Of a DNA stretch of 64,000 nt, positions 46,373 through 55,370 are shown in pieces; positions within the stretch are counted from its first letter, which is position 1, and each line of letters opens with the position of its first letter. The notes beneath the pieces were generated by a model. The model was not told where the DNA came from, did no database searches, and was given only the letters and a program-made list of their open reading frames with translations. Both the position numbers and the translations under genes were made by a program. Source of the DNA: Marivirga lumbricoides (GTDB lineage Bacteria; Bacteroidota; Bacteroidia; Cytophagales; Cyclobacteriaceae); NCBI RefSeq assembly GCF_014636295.1, contig NZ_BMEC01000006.1:248001-312000 (forward strand), written 5' to 3'.

Positions 46373-48886
46373 ATGACTTATAAGGAAAAATTCCAAGCTT
46401 CACAGGACAAAGCCCATCACCAAAATATTGCCACGAAAATACTTCGGGAGATGTCTGACCTCCGCTCCAAAGCGGAAGGGTCATCATCTGTCTCAAGACG
46501 CTGGATATGGGAGCTTATACAAAATGCAAAAGATGTTAACAACAATGGTAAGGTCAGAATTGCTGTCGAACTTATTCTTGGGAAGGATCCTAGTCTAATT
46601 TTCAAACATAATGGCAGGCCATTTACGGCTGATAACATACGCTTTCTGATTGAACAGATATCCACAAAGGATAGAAAGAAAGATGACGAAGGAAAACGTA
46701 AGACTACAGGAAAATTTGGGACTGGTTTTCTGACTACTCACCTTCTTTCGGAAAAAGTACTGATAGATGCAGTAGCTAAAGAGCCTGGTTTGGATCATCG
46801 CAAATTTCAATTAGAGTTAGACCGTACCGGTTTTGATCTTGAAGAAATAACCGATTCAGTCAGGAAGTCAAAAAAATCGGTTGAAAACCTTGATAATCTC
46901 CCACCCTTCGAATATTACAATGAAAATGAATTCAACACGACTTTCGAGTATAGGTTGGATGATGCTCTTGGTATAAAGATTGCCAAAGTTGGCTTAACTG
47001 ATTTGATCAAATGTTTGCCATACTCACTGGCCTTTGTTGAAGAAATTGAGAGTGTAGAATTACAACCAGCAGGTTTTAAATATAACCTCTTAAACACTCA
47101 GTCCTTCCAAAATGGTATAAAGATAATTACAATTGGTCAAACTAAAAATGGTAATTCATCTTCTAGCCAATTAGCCTTACTTAGTAAAGGCTTTACTACA
47201 GTAGCACTACCAATTTCACTTGATCAAAATAATACTTTGTCAATCCTGTCTATCAAGGAGGAAGTACCCAGACTTTTTTGTGATTTCCCATTGATTGGAT
47301 CAGAAATATTTCCATTTCCACTTATCATCAATAATCCTCATTTCAACCCTACTGACCCTAGAGATGGGGTATATCTTACTGACTCACAAAGAAATCCTCA
47401 GATAGGTGAAAATAAGACTATTATTAAAGAAGCAACTGAACTATATTTTGAGCTACTTGAATATGCCGCTGAGCAACAGTGGGAGAATTTACACTTGTTA
47501 GCGCAAATACACCGTTTACGAGAAACGCCTGAATGGATTTCAGATTCCTGGTTTAAGGATGAAGTCCTCAACCCAATTCAGAAGAAGTTGCTCTACACTA
47601 AAATCGTAAATACTGCCAACGATTCGGGTCCTAAATCAATATTAACAGAAGATGGGGAAAAGTACTTGTGGTTTCCCGACTCTTCGAAAAAGGAAATAAG
47701 AGATAAAATATGGGAATTAGCGAGACACTGGTTTCCTCATCGTCTGCCCAAAAGGGAAGACATAGACATATGGCACAAATTGTCCTGGAAGGATTGTGGT
47801 AAATTAGATGTGAATCAATTGGCTGCTTTTGTTGAAGGTTGCGAAACCTTAGAAAAATTAGCCTCAAATATTCAGAATCAAAATGTCCATGAATGGTTGG
47901 ATGGTTTCTATGAGTTGTTAAAACTTGAGGAAAAAGACTACGATTCCATTGTAAATACGAGATTAATATTTCCTAACCAAAATGGAGCCCTTTGCAAGAG
48001 AGATCATTTGTGGGGCGATGCAGGAGATATTGACCTTGTATTTAAAGACATCTTAAAATTATTGGATAAAGATATTCGAGATGAACTTGTGGCCGCGGAT
48101 CTTTCAATAACCTTCCCTGAAGAAAAAATAAGAAATAGGACCTTCGCTGTAAAAGCGATTGCCGGTGAAGTAATAGAAAAAACGACTGATAGGGAAACAG
48201 CGTCACATTATAAAGATGCACTCGGTAAACTTTTGATGTGGTTTCAGAAAAATCCTGAATTGGCGAATCAGTTATTCCCAGATTTATATAGACGCAAACA
48301 TTTGCTTTATGATGAAGAAATCATAGCCGAAAATATGGATAAGGCGGAGCAATTGGCAGATCTATTAAAGGAGTATAATGCAAAAAATTTAACCCAGCTT
48401 AGAGAACTAATTGAAAAAGGCCAAGGTGCTGATATCGGAATATTACCCATTACTCAACAAATATTGGTGAGTATGGGCATAACTTCTATTGATGAATGGA
48501 GGGAAGCTTTAAAGGATCAAGACCTTGCTGCAATGTTTGCCCACGAGTCCACTCCCAACGAAGATTTATTTGTTTACGTACACGGTTTAATTGAACAAGC
48601 GAAAGACCGAGTTATTGCTCATTTAAAAGAACTTGAAGAATATGATGTTTCTGGATATGATGAAATAGCACCAACTACATTAGCGGGGATAAAAAAGAAT
48701 GGTCAAGATATATATATTATAGTGAGGCCGGCTTATAATGGAGAAGTCATTATTTATTATGGTTCCGAACAAAACACACTAGATTTTGAGTATTCTGAAT
48801 TATGGGCAGATGATGGTACTGATGTGAAAAAAATAACTTTTGGACACATTTTAAAGAAAGCAAAAATCAGAAAATTCCCAATCTAA
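46373..48886 (+). CDS. Sacsin-like GHKL (Hsp90-type) ATPase
   Basis: The protein has 837 residues. The N-terminal GHKL ATPase has an N box WELIQNAKD (46-54), FKHNGRPF (77-84, with His in place of the common Asp, as in sacsin-type domains), and GKFGTGFLTTHLLS (113-126). The remaining ~600 residues are helical without a recognised catalytic motif. Such ATPases occur in several anti-phage systems as sensors. It ends one base before the AlbA_2/HEPN gene, so the two are surely co-expressed. Confidence 0.82.
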   Translation: MTYKEKFQASQDKAHHQNIATKILREMSDLRSKAEGSSSVSRRWIWELIQNAKDVNNNGKVRIAVELILGKDPSLIFKHNGRPFTADNIRFLIEQISTKDRKKDDEGKRKTTGKFGTGFLTTHLLSEKVLIDAVAKEPGLDHRKFQLELDRTGFDLEEITDSVRKSKKSVENLDNLPPFEYYNENEFNTTFEYRLDDALGIKIAKVGLTDLIKCLPYSLAFVEEIESVELQPAGFKYNLLNTQSFQNGIKIITIGQTKNGNSSSSQLALLSKGFTTVALPISLDQNNTLSILSIKEEVPRLFCDFPLIGSEIFPFPLIINNPHFNPTDPRDGVYLTDSQRNPQIGENKTIIKEATELYFELLEYAAEQQWENLHLLAQIHRLRETPEWISDSWFKDEVLNPIQKKLLYTKIVNTANDSGPKSILTEDGEKYLWFPDSSKKEIRDKIWELARHWFPHRLPKREDIDIWHKLSWKDCGKLDVNQLAAFVEGCETLEKLASNIQNQNVHEWLDGFYELLKLEEKDYDSIVNTRLIFPNQNGALCKRDHLWGDAGDIDLVFKDILKLLDKDIRDELVAADLSITFPEEKIRNRTFAVKAIAGEVIEKTTDRETASHYKDALGKLLMWFQKNPELANQLFPDLYRRKHLLYDEEIIAENMDKAEQLADLLKEYNAKNLTQLRELIEKGQGADIGILPITQQILVSMGITSIDEWREALKDQDLAAMFAHESTPNEDLFVYVHGLIEQAKDRVIAHLKELEEYDVSGYDEIAPTTLAGIKKNGQDIYIIVRPAYNGEVIIYYGSEQNTLDFEYSELWADDGTDVKKITFGHILKKAKIRKFPI

Positions 48887-48887
48887 C

Positions 48888-49967
48888 ATGGATGTTACTG
48901 AAGAACTAAAGCAACTTATTGGGCAGAAGAAAAATGAAAGGCTTGAATACAAGGCCGTTCTTCCTCCCTCTCGTGGCATTGCCCAATTAATTTCTGCATT
49001 CGCCAATGGTAATGGAGGCTTTATTGTTTTAGGGGTAGCTGAAGCAGGGGGAAAACCTACTATAGTCGGATTGAGTGAAGATTTTCACGCAAACTCAATT
49101 ACTCATAAGGCAATTGATCTACTATCTCCAAAGCCGGATGTTCACTATCAATACGTAACGATTGATAGTAAGCGATTGTATGTGATAAAGGTCGAAAAAT
49201 CTATAGTTGTAATTTCAACTGAAGGGAATGTATTTCTCCGAAAAGGAGACCGGACTGTACTAGAACAATCAGAAAAAAAAGAATATAGAGCCGATGGGTA
49301 TAATCGTATTAAGCTATTCGCTCAACAGTTGGATGCCTATCGCGAAAAAGGCACCGTCTCAAAGACAAAGTTTTTAGATCATTATTTAAGTATTTTAAAT
49401 ATAGTGGATGACCAAGGGAAAACCCTCTATCCAGAATCACCAGTCACATCTCCAACACATCAAGAAGGTAAAGTACTAATTCGAATACTATTTTCTTCCT
49501 GTGCAGATAATTTTGAAACATACCTATCAGAATTACTCTATGAGATTTATTTAGCTAACCCAAATTCACTAAAATCAGATCAACCAGTCACTATTAAGGA
49601 AGTTTTAGATTGTGCAGACATACAAGAATTCGTGATTTACTGGGCTAAAAAGAAGCTTAGCAAGTTGCAAAAAGGAAGCGTTATGGGATTCATTTCTGCC
49701 AACAAGCAAATCAGTGATTTGAATGCCTTGAATCAAGAGCAGCAAACAGAAGTTGAAAAAATATTACAGATTAGACATTTATACACCCATCAAAATGGAA
49801 GAGTTGATGAAAAATTCTTAAAGTATTATCCAGGTGAATTTAACATCAACGATGAGCATCAAATGACTGTTGCCATGATGCTCGATAAGTTGGAATATTT
49901 ATCGATAATTATTCATGAAATCGATAGAGCTGCTGTTCAAAAACATGGACTGTCAACTATGAATTAA
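48888..49967 (+). CDS. AlbA_2 (Schlafen-like) protein with C-terminal HEPN-type Rx4H motif
   Basis: The protein has 359 residues. The N-terminal AlbA_2 domain shows RLEYKAVLPPS and LISAFANGNGGFIVLGV (residues 18-51), with the acidic and Lys positions typical of Schlafen-like domains. The C-terminal ~150 residues are helical and contain RHLYTHQNGRV with Arg296 and His301, the R-x4-H signature of HEPN ribonucleases. The combination suggests an RNA-cleaving effector. It is the last gene of the plus-strand cassette and faces the minus-strand particle module 25 bases away. Confidence 0.75.
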   Translation: MDVTEELKQLIGQKKNERLEYKAVLPPSRGIAQLISAFANGNGGFIVLGVAEAGGKPTIVGLSEDFHANSITHKAIDLLSPKPDVHYQYVTIDSKRLYVIKVEKSIVVISTEGNVFLRKGDRTVLEQSEKKEYRADGYNRIKLFAQQLDAYREKGTVSKTKFLDHYLSILNIVDDQGKTLYPESPVTSPTHQEGKVLIRILFSSCADNFETYLSELLYEIYLANPNSLKSDQPVTIKEVLDCADIQEFVIYWAKKKLSKLQKGSVMGFISANKQISDLNALNQEQQTEVEKILQIRHLYTHQNGRVDEKFLKYYPGEFNINDEHQMTVAMMLDKLEYLSIIIHEIDRAAVQKHGLSTMN

Positions 49968-49992
49968 TGATTAACATCACCGCCTTTTCCAT

Positions 49993-50256
49993 TCAAGGCT
50001 CCCCCAACCTCTCAAACAGAAACTTCACAATCTCCGGGCGGAGGAGTTTGGTGTGTTTAGTATAGCCAAACTGCTGTAGCTCTTCAAAGTACATATGAAT
50101 CCAGGCAGAGAAAGTTTTGGTGCAGACACAGTACATCTCAGCCAGCTCATATTTGTAATAGGCTTTAACTTTGGGAAGTTGCTCGTCATCAAATATGATG
50201 GGCATCATGCGGGTAGAGGATGACCGAGGGGCAGTATGGAACGCAGCTTTTTCCAT
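49993..50256 (-). CDS. Small HTH-like protein, DUF4248-type
   Basis: The protein has 87 residues. KYELAEMYCVCTKTFSAWIH then LLRPEIVKFLFERLGEP matches the Bacteroidota DUF4248 pattern: an HTH-like start plus a conserved end. A similar protein is encoded at 61327-61512. ATG at 50208 or 50205 are shorter options. It is the last gene of the minus-strand block. It may be a DNA-binding regulator. Confidence 0.55.
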   Translation of the reverse strand: MEKAAFHTAPRSSSTRMMPIIFDDEQLPKVKAYYKYELAEMYCVCTKTFSAWIHMYFEELQQFGYTKHTKLLRPEIVKFLFERLGEP

Positions 50257-50257
50257 A

Positions 50258-50668
50258 TTACAGGGTATCCCCTCCCATTTTCTTCCAGATACTCAAAGGG
50301 ATTTCTTCACGCATGGCGGTATCAAAATGATATGCTTTGATCATGCCTTCCCATGCCGGTTTGGTTTTCAGGATTCTGAGCAGGTCTTTCAAATCGGACA
50401 GGTCTTTGGCAGGAAGTACGGTTTTGTTGTTTTTAATCTTACTTTCAAAAGGCTTTAATTCCTTGTCTGTCAGTTTCCGGTTAGGCCCTTTCAGTTCAAT
50501 AGCATAGTAACTTTTGCCTTCTTTCGCTTTTTGATTGAGATATATCTGAATTTCTCCGGCAGCAAACATGTCTTTTCTGACTAGCCTATCATTGCTACTA
50601 TTGAAAACAGCATATCTATGTTTGCTGCCTATTGGCTGATTTCCCGATATGACTACTTTCTTCTTCAT
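50258..50668 (-). CDS. Small protein of unknown function
   Basis: The protein has 136 residues, mixed alpha/beta, basic, with no membrane segment or signal peptide. The start overlaps the stop of the upstream gene (TGATG at 50666-50670), indicating translational coupling. No family recognised. Confidence 0.55.
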   Translation of the reverse strand: MKKKVVISGNQPIGSKHRYAVFNSSNDRLVRKDMFAAGEIQIYLNQKAKEGKSYYAIELKGPNRKLTDKELKPFESKIKNNKTVLPAKDLSDLKDLLRILKTKPAWEGMIKAYHFDTAMREEIPLSIWKKMGGDTL

Positions 50669-51075
50669 CAGTACCTCAAAATTTTTAATTCAGTTCGTTT
50701 CCAGCCCTTTTTTAACATCTGCTTGAGCGCAGTTTCGGCCTCTTTTTTAGTCCGATACACTTTGGGTTTGGATTGTACGCGGTACTTATCAGCGGATTTA
50801 ACCTCACTTCCGAAAATGGCATAGCCCTGACCTCTTTTTATGGACGGTGCCGCCTTTTCTTTTTTTCTGGAAGATTTCTTCAATATAAGATTCGCTTCTT
50901 TTTCTGCCTCCAAAGGTGTGGTATAAATGGCGTGGACTTGCTCAATTTTCAATCCACCCAGCACCTGGCGGAAAAGCCCAGCCAAAGTATCCGGACGGCC
51001 ATCAAACACATCCGCTTTTTCTGAATGCCGGGTGGGTTGGTATACCACATATAATTTGTCAAGATCAATTTTCAT
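50668..51075 (-). CDS. Small basic protein of unknown function
   Basis: The protein has 135 residues. It contains two similar segments in which a short beta strand precedes a helix (AIYTTPLEAEKEANLILKK and VYRTKKEAETALKQMLKK), suggesting an internal duplication of a small alpha/beta unit. The start overlaps the preceding stop by 4 bases (ATGA). No family recognised. Confidence 0.55.
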   Translation of the reverse strand: MKIDLDKLYVVYQPTRHSEKADVFDGRPDTLAGLFRQVLGGLKIEQVHAIYTTPLEAEKEANLILKKSSRKKEKAAPSIKRGQGYAIFGSEVKSADKYRVQSKPKVYRTKKEAETALKQMLKKGWKRTELKILRY

Positions 51076-51299
51076 AGTGCTATCAGTTTGAGTTGTCCGT
51101 TACGGTCTATGTATCCCAGGGTATTTTGCGTGTGGCACTCTTCAGGGATCAACTCCTCGCCAATGGTATTCCCCAAAAAGCCACCCAACAAAATAAAAGG
51201 GTAATAGTCCTCTATTTTCAACTGTTTAGCCATCAAGAACCCAGCCATTGAGCCAATGAGTGCCAACCCTGCTTTCTTGGTATTTTTAGATAGTCGCAT
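51072..51299 (-). CDS. Small Gly-rich membrane protein
   Basis: The protein has 75 residues with two hydrophobic Gly-containing segments (LALIGSMAGFLMA and PFILLGGFLGNTIGEEL). Overlaps with both neighbours (4 and 14 bases) support a real gene. It could be a virion or holin-type membrane protein. Confidence 0.55.
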   Translation of the reverse strand: MRLSKNTKKAGLALIGSMAGFLMAKQLKIEDYYPFILLGGFLGNTIGEELIPEECHTQNTLGYIDRNGQLKLIAL

Positions 51300-51969
51300 A
51301 GCTTTTTTGGTTGATAAAAGAATTGGCTACAACGGCTACCGAAGAAGCAACCAAAGATGTCCATGCCGCGATGCTCAGCGACCTTCTGCGCTCATCACGA
51401 AAATCAATCAGGGTCAATGTAAAACTGTTGCCATGTATGCTTCGGTGAACTTTGGTCAGCTTCATAAAGAAGCCGTAATCTGAAGCGTCAGCGAATACCA
51501 GGCAACCGGCAGAAAAATTATCAATCACATTCGTTGATCCGGATTGTCTGGCCCGATGGATGTTGATGCCGAACTTACCGGTATCCGGGGACCCGCTTTC
51601 AAACCAGTTGAAAATCCCCTTTCGGTCATAATCACGAATGACAGTAACATCTTCTACCTGCACAACTGCCTCATAAATCCCACGGTGCAGTCCAATCGCA
51701 TAAGCATCCACATACTGGCCTTTTTTTAAGAAAGCCGTGCCTTGCGGATGCATCGGATTATCAAGCCAGTATTGTCCGGGATCGCTAGTAGCCGGGAACA
51801 CATGGTATACCCACTGACCCTGTTCATTCTTGTAAAAGACATGGATTTCATCATCAAATCGGTTGCTTCGGACATGCTTGCTCCGGTACGCTACGATGTT
51901 GAGCTCATAGGGCTTTTCAAAGAGCCGATAGCCCTTGCTTTTCAATATTTGCCTTGTCTTATTTAGCAT
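51286..51969 (-). CDS. Putative peptidoglycan-active enzyme (phage-type, YkuD-like motif)
   Basis: The protein has 227 residues from ATG 51969. NRFDDEIHVFY, GQYVDAYAIGLHRG, VIRDYDRKG, GINIHRAR and FSAGCLVF recall a protein seen in Bacteroidota phages; the His...SxGC pair resembles the catalytic His and Cys of L,D-transpeptidase (YkuD) folds. A hydrophobic segment near the C-terminus (SIAAWTSLVASSVAVVA) suggests membrane anchoring. It overlaps the CHAP gene by 11 bases. It could cut or cross-link peptidoglycan. Confidence 0.62.
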   Translation of the reverse strand: MLNKTRQILKSKGYRLFEKPYELNIVAYRSKHVRSNRFDDEIHVFYKNEQGQWVYHVFPATSDPGQYWLDNPMHPQGTAFLKKGQYVDAYAIGLHRGIYEAVVQVEDVTVIRDYDRKGIFNWFESGSPDTGKFGINIHRARQSGSTNVIDNFSAGCLVFADASDYGFFMKLTKVHRSIHGNSFTLTLIDFRDERRRSLSIAAWTSLVASSVAVVANSFINQKSYATI

Positions 51970-52501
51970 CAATAAAATTGCTTACTGCCCAGACCTGCCG
52001 TTGAAGCCTTCGTTTGCGATAGACTCCATCGCCTTCCCTTGAACCATCATTATTTGTATTTCCTTCTACCGTGATTACCCAGTTGGCCTGCCAATCATCT
52101 ACAAAACCAATATGGGCAGGCCGCTTCAGCCGCTCATACCAGATCAGGAATACATCTCCTGTTTGCGGAAGCTGCTTGATAAACTCACCTCGCTGATAAA
52201 TCAGGTTTTGCTTTCTTGCGTAACCGGGCACCCAGGCACTTTTCGGATGTTCCACATCCACCTGCTGGTAGCACCAGCTCACAAAGGCTGCACACCAACT
52301 GAAGCCCAGTCCGAAACCTACCGAAGCAAGATATTTCTCCACCTGCTCACCTTGGTTAGCTCCGCCCTGCTCACGGATACCGACCTGGCTAAGGTAGATT
52401 TCTTGTAGCTCGTATCTTTTGCTCAGATGATCCTGGCCAGCAACACTACTACAAACAAGAAAGCAAAGAAAATAAACGTAGAAAGTTTTAGCTTTTGCCA
52501 T
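51959..52501 (-). CDS. CHAP-type peptidoglycan amidase/endopeptidase
   Basis: The protein has 180 residues with a signal peptide (FLCFLVCSSVAGQ). Catalytic Cys in FSWCAAFVSWC (about residue 70), His in PAHIGFV and Asn in VEGNTN form a CHAP/NlpC-like triad. It would degrade cell-wall peptide cross-bridges, for entry or lysis. Its first 79 bases lie within the 3' end of the upstream membrane-protein gene in another frame. Confidence 0.82.
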   Translation of the reverse strand: MAKAKTFYVYFLCFLVCSSVAGQDHLSKRYELQEIYLSQVGIREQGGANQGEQVEKYLASVGFGLGFSWCAAFVSWCYQQVDVEHPKSAWVPGYARKQNLIYQRGEFIKQLPQTGDVFLIWYERLKRPAHIGFVDDWQANWVITVEGNTNNDGSREGDGVYRKRRLQRQVWAVSNFIDAK

Positions 52502-52818
52502 GGTTCTATGGTTTTAAAGTCCTGAGCAAATTGATGATCCAGATAATCGTCAGAAGTCGGCCAGATCAGCTTCATCAGGATGCGGACGATTCCGTGTAAA
52601 AGAAACAATCCGATGATCGCAAACAGATAAACCTGGAACACCCCGGCATCATAAGTCGCGGCAGTTGGATCTATTTTTCTGAGAAACCAAGCACTATTGG
52701 CCCAGAGAAAGAGCGCTACCAGGATGGAGGATAATTCTCTCCATACTTTTAGGTAGTTCCATAACCACTTGATAACAGGAACCACATTTGTTTTCATCCA
52801 TTGTTTGAGTTTGTTCAT
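52423..52818 (-). CDS. Three-helix membrane protein, holin-like
   Basis: The protein has 131 residues with hydrophobic helices at about 30-47, 62-86 and 109-131. It overlaps the CHAP enzyme by 79 bases, so its last helix shares DNA with the enzyme's signal peptide. Pairing of a small membrane protein with a wall hydrolase suggests a lysis cassette. No holin family was recognised. Confidence 0.6.
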   Translation of the reverse strand: MNKLKQWMKTNVVPVIKWLWNYLKVWRELSSILVALFLWANSAWFLRKIDPTAATYDAGVFQVYLFAIIGLFLLHGIVRILMKLIWPTSDDYLDHQFAQDFKTIEPWQKLKLSTFIFFAFLFVVVLLARII

Positions 52819-52820
52819 TG

Positions 52821-53849
52821 TTATATCAGTTTTAAGTTTTGTGAAGGGGCATATACCGTTACCCCATTTTCGGTAATGATCTGGGCTATACCCTTATGAT
52901 TATTGGCCAGGTAGCCTACCACCGTTTTAGGGGGAATGGCTGGCAACATATAGTCGCCTTTCCCATTGCGCAGCATGGTAGGTTTATGGGTAATAGCCAC
53001 ATCGAGTACCCGGCTGTTTTTTAAATAGCGTTGCAGGTCTTGCATGGTTTCCAACGTCCCAAGACCGGACAATGTCCAGGTGCCAGTGGGTGATTGTTTC
53101 AAGCCTATCCGGATAAACTCGGCCCTGATCTTCACTTTGGCCGGTTCATTGTTTTTGAAGGCCACACTAAGCAACGCATTGACCGGACTGGTTACCCTTA
53201 CGCCACCGACCCGAGCAGTATCAAAATGACTTCTTACCTCCAGGTAATCGCTGGTGTTTTGCATTTGCTTTAAGGCATTGAGGGCAGCAAAAAGGTTCTG
53301 ACTGTTTGCTGCTTTGATCAGCTCGTCAGCTACTGTTTTGCTGCTGCCGGCACTACTTTGAGCAGCAGGGTTGCTCCTTACAATTTTGCTAAAGGTGCTT
53401 TCCGAAACGGACGTGGAATAGCCTGCTGCCCGTAGTGCTTTTTCTGTTCCACCACCAAACACTCCATCAGGAGTGCCATCCGGACGGATGCTCGTGCTGC
53501 GGATATGACCGGCTGCTTCACCGCCCAACCTGAGCAAACCTTGTTGAAGCTGTTTCACCAGTTCGCCTCTTGATCCGCTTCTTAGTGGAAAGGAACTACT
53601 GCTTGTGGTTCGGGGGACTGAGGCAGGCAATGCTGGGATGATATTGTTGACTGTAAGTCCTTGTCCACGTTGCATCACCGCTCGGTCTTGCAAATAATTA
53701 TACAAGAGATAACCACCGCCCAATACTGCCCCGGCTCCCAGGCCATAGATGATGTATTTTCGTTGAACACCTGCCTTTTGTTTGGGTACCGGTTGTTTTC
53801 GTCTTACTGATGCTGATTTTGTATTGCGTTTTCGTGTATTGGTCATCAT
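52821..53849 (-). CDS. Membrane-anchored protein with peptidoglycan-binding domain
   Basis: The protein has 342 residues. A very basic N-terminus (about 1-30) precedes one membrane helix (YIIYGLGAGAVLGGGYLLY, 32-50) and a PG_binding_1-type domain (about 88-150) with GSRGELVKQLQQGLLRLGG and DGVFGGGTEKALRAAG. The C-terminal ~130 residues are beta-rich and unrecognised. It could be a vertex or penetration protein of a particle, or a wall anchor. Confidence 0.68.
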   Translation of the reverse strand: MMTNTRKRNTKSASVRRKQPVPKQKAGVQRKYIIYGLGAGAVLGGGYLLYNYLQDRAVMQRGQGLTVNNIIPALPASVPRTTSSSSFPLRSGSRGELVKQLQQGLLRLGGEAAGHIRSTSIRPDGTPDGVFGGGTEKALRAAGYSTSVSESTFSKIVRSNPAAQSSAGSSKTVADELIKAANSQNLFAALNALKQMQNTSDYLEVRSHFDTARVGGVRVTSPVNALLSVAFKNNEPAKVKIRAEFIRIGLKQSPTGTWTLSGLGTLETMQDLQRYLKNSRVLDVAITHKPTMLRNGKGDYMLPAIPPKTVVGYLANNHKGIAQIITENGVTVYAPSQNLKLI

Positions 53850-53851
53850 GA

Positions 53852-54286
53852 TCAGGGTTTTGAATTAATAATCTGTAATGCAGTAGCAAACTCTTCAGAA
53901 GAGAGTTCTTCTTTCAGGTCTGCAGCCAGGTTTCGTCCGTAGAGATCACGGTACGCCCGCTGCACTTTGTTCATAACCGAGCTAGTGGGTATGGTCTCCA
54001 GTACGGCAAATACAGCTTCTTCATCAGTGCCCCAGCCGAAATAGTTGTCATTCTCAAAAGCCATTTTGAGTTGAGTGGCAAAAGCGGCCGGGTTGCCTTC
54101 GGTCAGGGCCTGATTTTCCCGAATGCCTTGTTTAAAGTTTTTTACCACAGCCCTCACTCCCAGAAACACCCCAGCTGCGGCACCCACTGCTAAAATAGTA
54201 GAGGTCACCTGGCTGCTGATGCTGATTCGGGGGCGGTTCTGCCATGCGAGTTGCCCGGCTTTATATGCTATAGCTGGTACTGACAT
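53852..54286 (-). CDS. Membrane protein with an annexin-repeat-like domain
   Basis: The protein has 144 residues. A hydrophobic Gly/Ala-rich helix (about 29-48) precedes a C-terminal segment (84-140) that fits an annexin repeat: WGTDEEAVFAVL, then AYRDLYGRNLAADLKEEL and EFATALQII. The GTDE at 86-89 is the hallmark of annexin calcium sites. Annexins bind acidic phospholipid with calcium. A single repeat in this place is unusual; it may act in membrane attachment of a particle. Confidence 0.65.
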   Translation of the reverse strand: MSVPAIAYKAGQLAWQNRPRISISSQVTSTILAVGAAAGVFLGVRAVVKNFKQGIRENQALTEGNPAAFATQLKMAFENDNYFGWGTDEEAVFAVLETIPTSSVMNKVQRAYRDLYGRNLAADLKEELSSEEFATALQIINSKP

Positions 54287-54474
54287 TACTTTTTAATTCC
54301 TAGTTTCATCTTCACCACATTGCGCACAAAGGCATCCGATTTGAAAATCTTCTCCATTTTGATGATGCCCTCGGCTTGAAAGGTGGATACCATAGTTTCA
54401 AAAGCTTTTTTGACCTGACCCGCTTCCACCTGGTTTTTAGCTTTCAGTTTGATATTGAAGTTGTATTCTTCCAT
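54286..54474 (-). CDS. Small basic protein of unknown function
   Basis: The protein has 62 residues with a mixed beta-alpha pattern (YNFNIKLKAKNQVEAGQ, then a helix). One-base overlaps with both neighbours support translation. No family recognised. Confidence 0.5.
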   Translation of the reverse strand: MEEYNFNIKLKAKNQVEAGQVKKAFETMVSTFQAEGIIKMEKIFKSDAFVRNVVKMKLGIKK

Positions 54475-55370
54475 TATACTTGCTCATTTTGCTTTTCTTG
54501 ATTGGGGGTCTTTTGAGCTTTTCTGATCTTGCTCATTTGATTGAGATAGTAGATGACCTTGCTGATCATCGTTTCATCTTCCTTCACCTGCTCACCAAGC
54601 TGGCTGACCATCTGCACGACTTGCTCAAACTGCTCATCGTCAAAAAGCTCGCGGAAATACTCAGCGATGTTGAGTAGGTTTTGCTGCTCTTCAGACAGAC
54701 TTGCTGCAGGGAGCAATTGCTTCACATCTTCCCCGCTCAGGCTTCCCAGAGTGCTGGCCAGTCCTTGCATTTCTTTAGGATACTTGGTGGCCAGCCCATT
54801 AATGGCACCCGGCAAAAGCACCTTGCCCAGTTCTACCAGGCTGAGTTTTTTGACCAGTTCTTCAATTTCACCAGATTTTTCTTCCAGGGCTTCTTCGGAC
54901 TTTTCCAGCTCCTTCTCCAACTTTTCTATGTCCTTGAGCAAACCGGCATTTTCTTTTTTTAAAGTATCAAAATCCCGCTTGAGCAATTCATCTTTTAATA
55001 ACCCCTCTACCTGGTTGTGAATACCACTGAGGGATTCCTCTTTACTTCTGGAAATTTCTTCCAGCTTTTGTTTGAGCTGCTCATTTTCTAATGAGAGCTT
55101 CTGCAATGTCAGCTTGTCTTCCAGTGATTTGGCGTAAGCAGACTTATCTTCTACTGATTCAGCAGTAGTTTTTATATGACCCGGTTTTTCTTCCCCATTC
55201 TGGGTAGGGCTATCTCTCAGCACCTGCAGATGCTTCTGTGCTCCGCTTAATTTGTACTTCACATAAGCACTCTCATTCTCTAGTCCCAGTGCTTCCATTT
55301 CTTCGTACTGCTCATCGGTCAGTCGCACCGATCCGGGTTTTCGTATTCTATCAGCTTCCATATCACTCAT
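54474..55370 (-). CDS. Coiled-coil protein of unknown function
   Basis: The protein has 298 residues. A short RHH-like N-terminus (RLTDEQYEEMEALG) is followed by a long coiled coil (about 68-175) and a helical C-terminal domain (about 180-285). It is acidic and soluble. It overlaps the upstream gene by 4 bases. It could be a scaffold or assembly factor in the particle module. Confidence 0.62.
   Translation of the reverse strand: MSDMEADRIRKPGSVRLTDEQYEEMEALGLENESAYVKYKLSGAQKHLQVLRDSPTQNGEEKPGHIKTTAESVEDKSAYAKSLEDKLTLQKLSLENEQLKQKLEEISRSKEESLSGIHNQVEGLLKDELLKRDFDTLKKENAGLLKDIEKLEKELEKSEEALEEKSGEIEELVKKLSLVELGKVLLPGAINGLATKYPKEMQGLASTLGSLSGEDVKQLLPAASLSEEQQNLLNIAEYFRELFDDEQFEQVVQMVSQLGEQVKEDETMISKVIYYLNQMSKIRKAQKTPNQEKQNEQV

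Noticed and set aside
54553-55020. 155-codon Ser-rich frame on the plus strand
   Set aside because: It is the antisense shadow of the coiled-coil gene; its Ser/Leu bias follows from Glu/Lys codons on the other strand.
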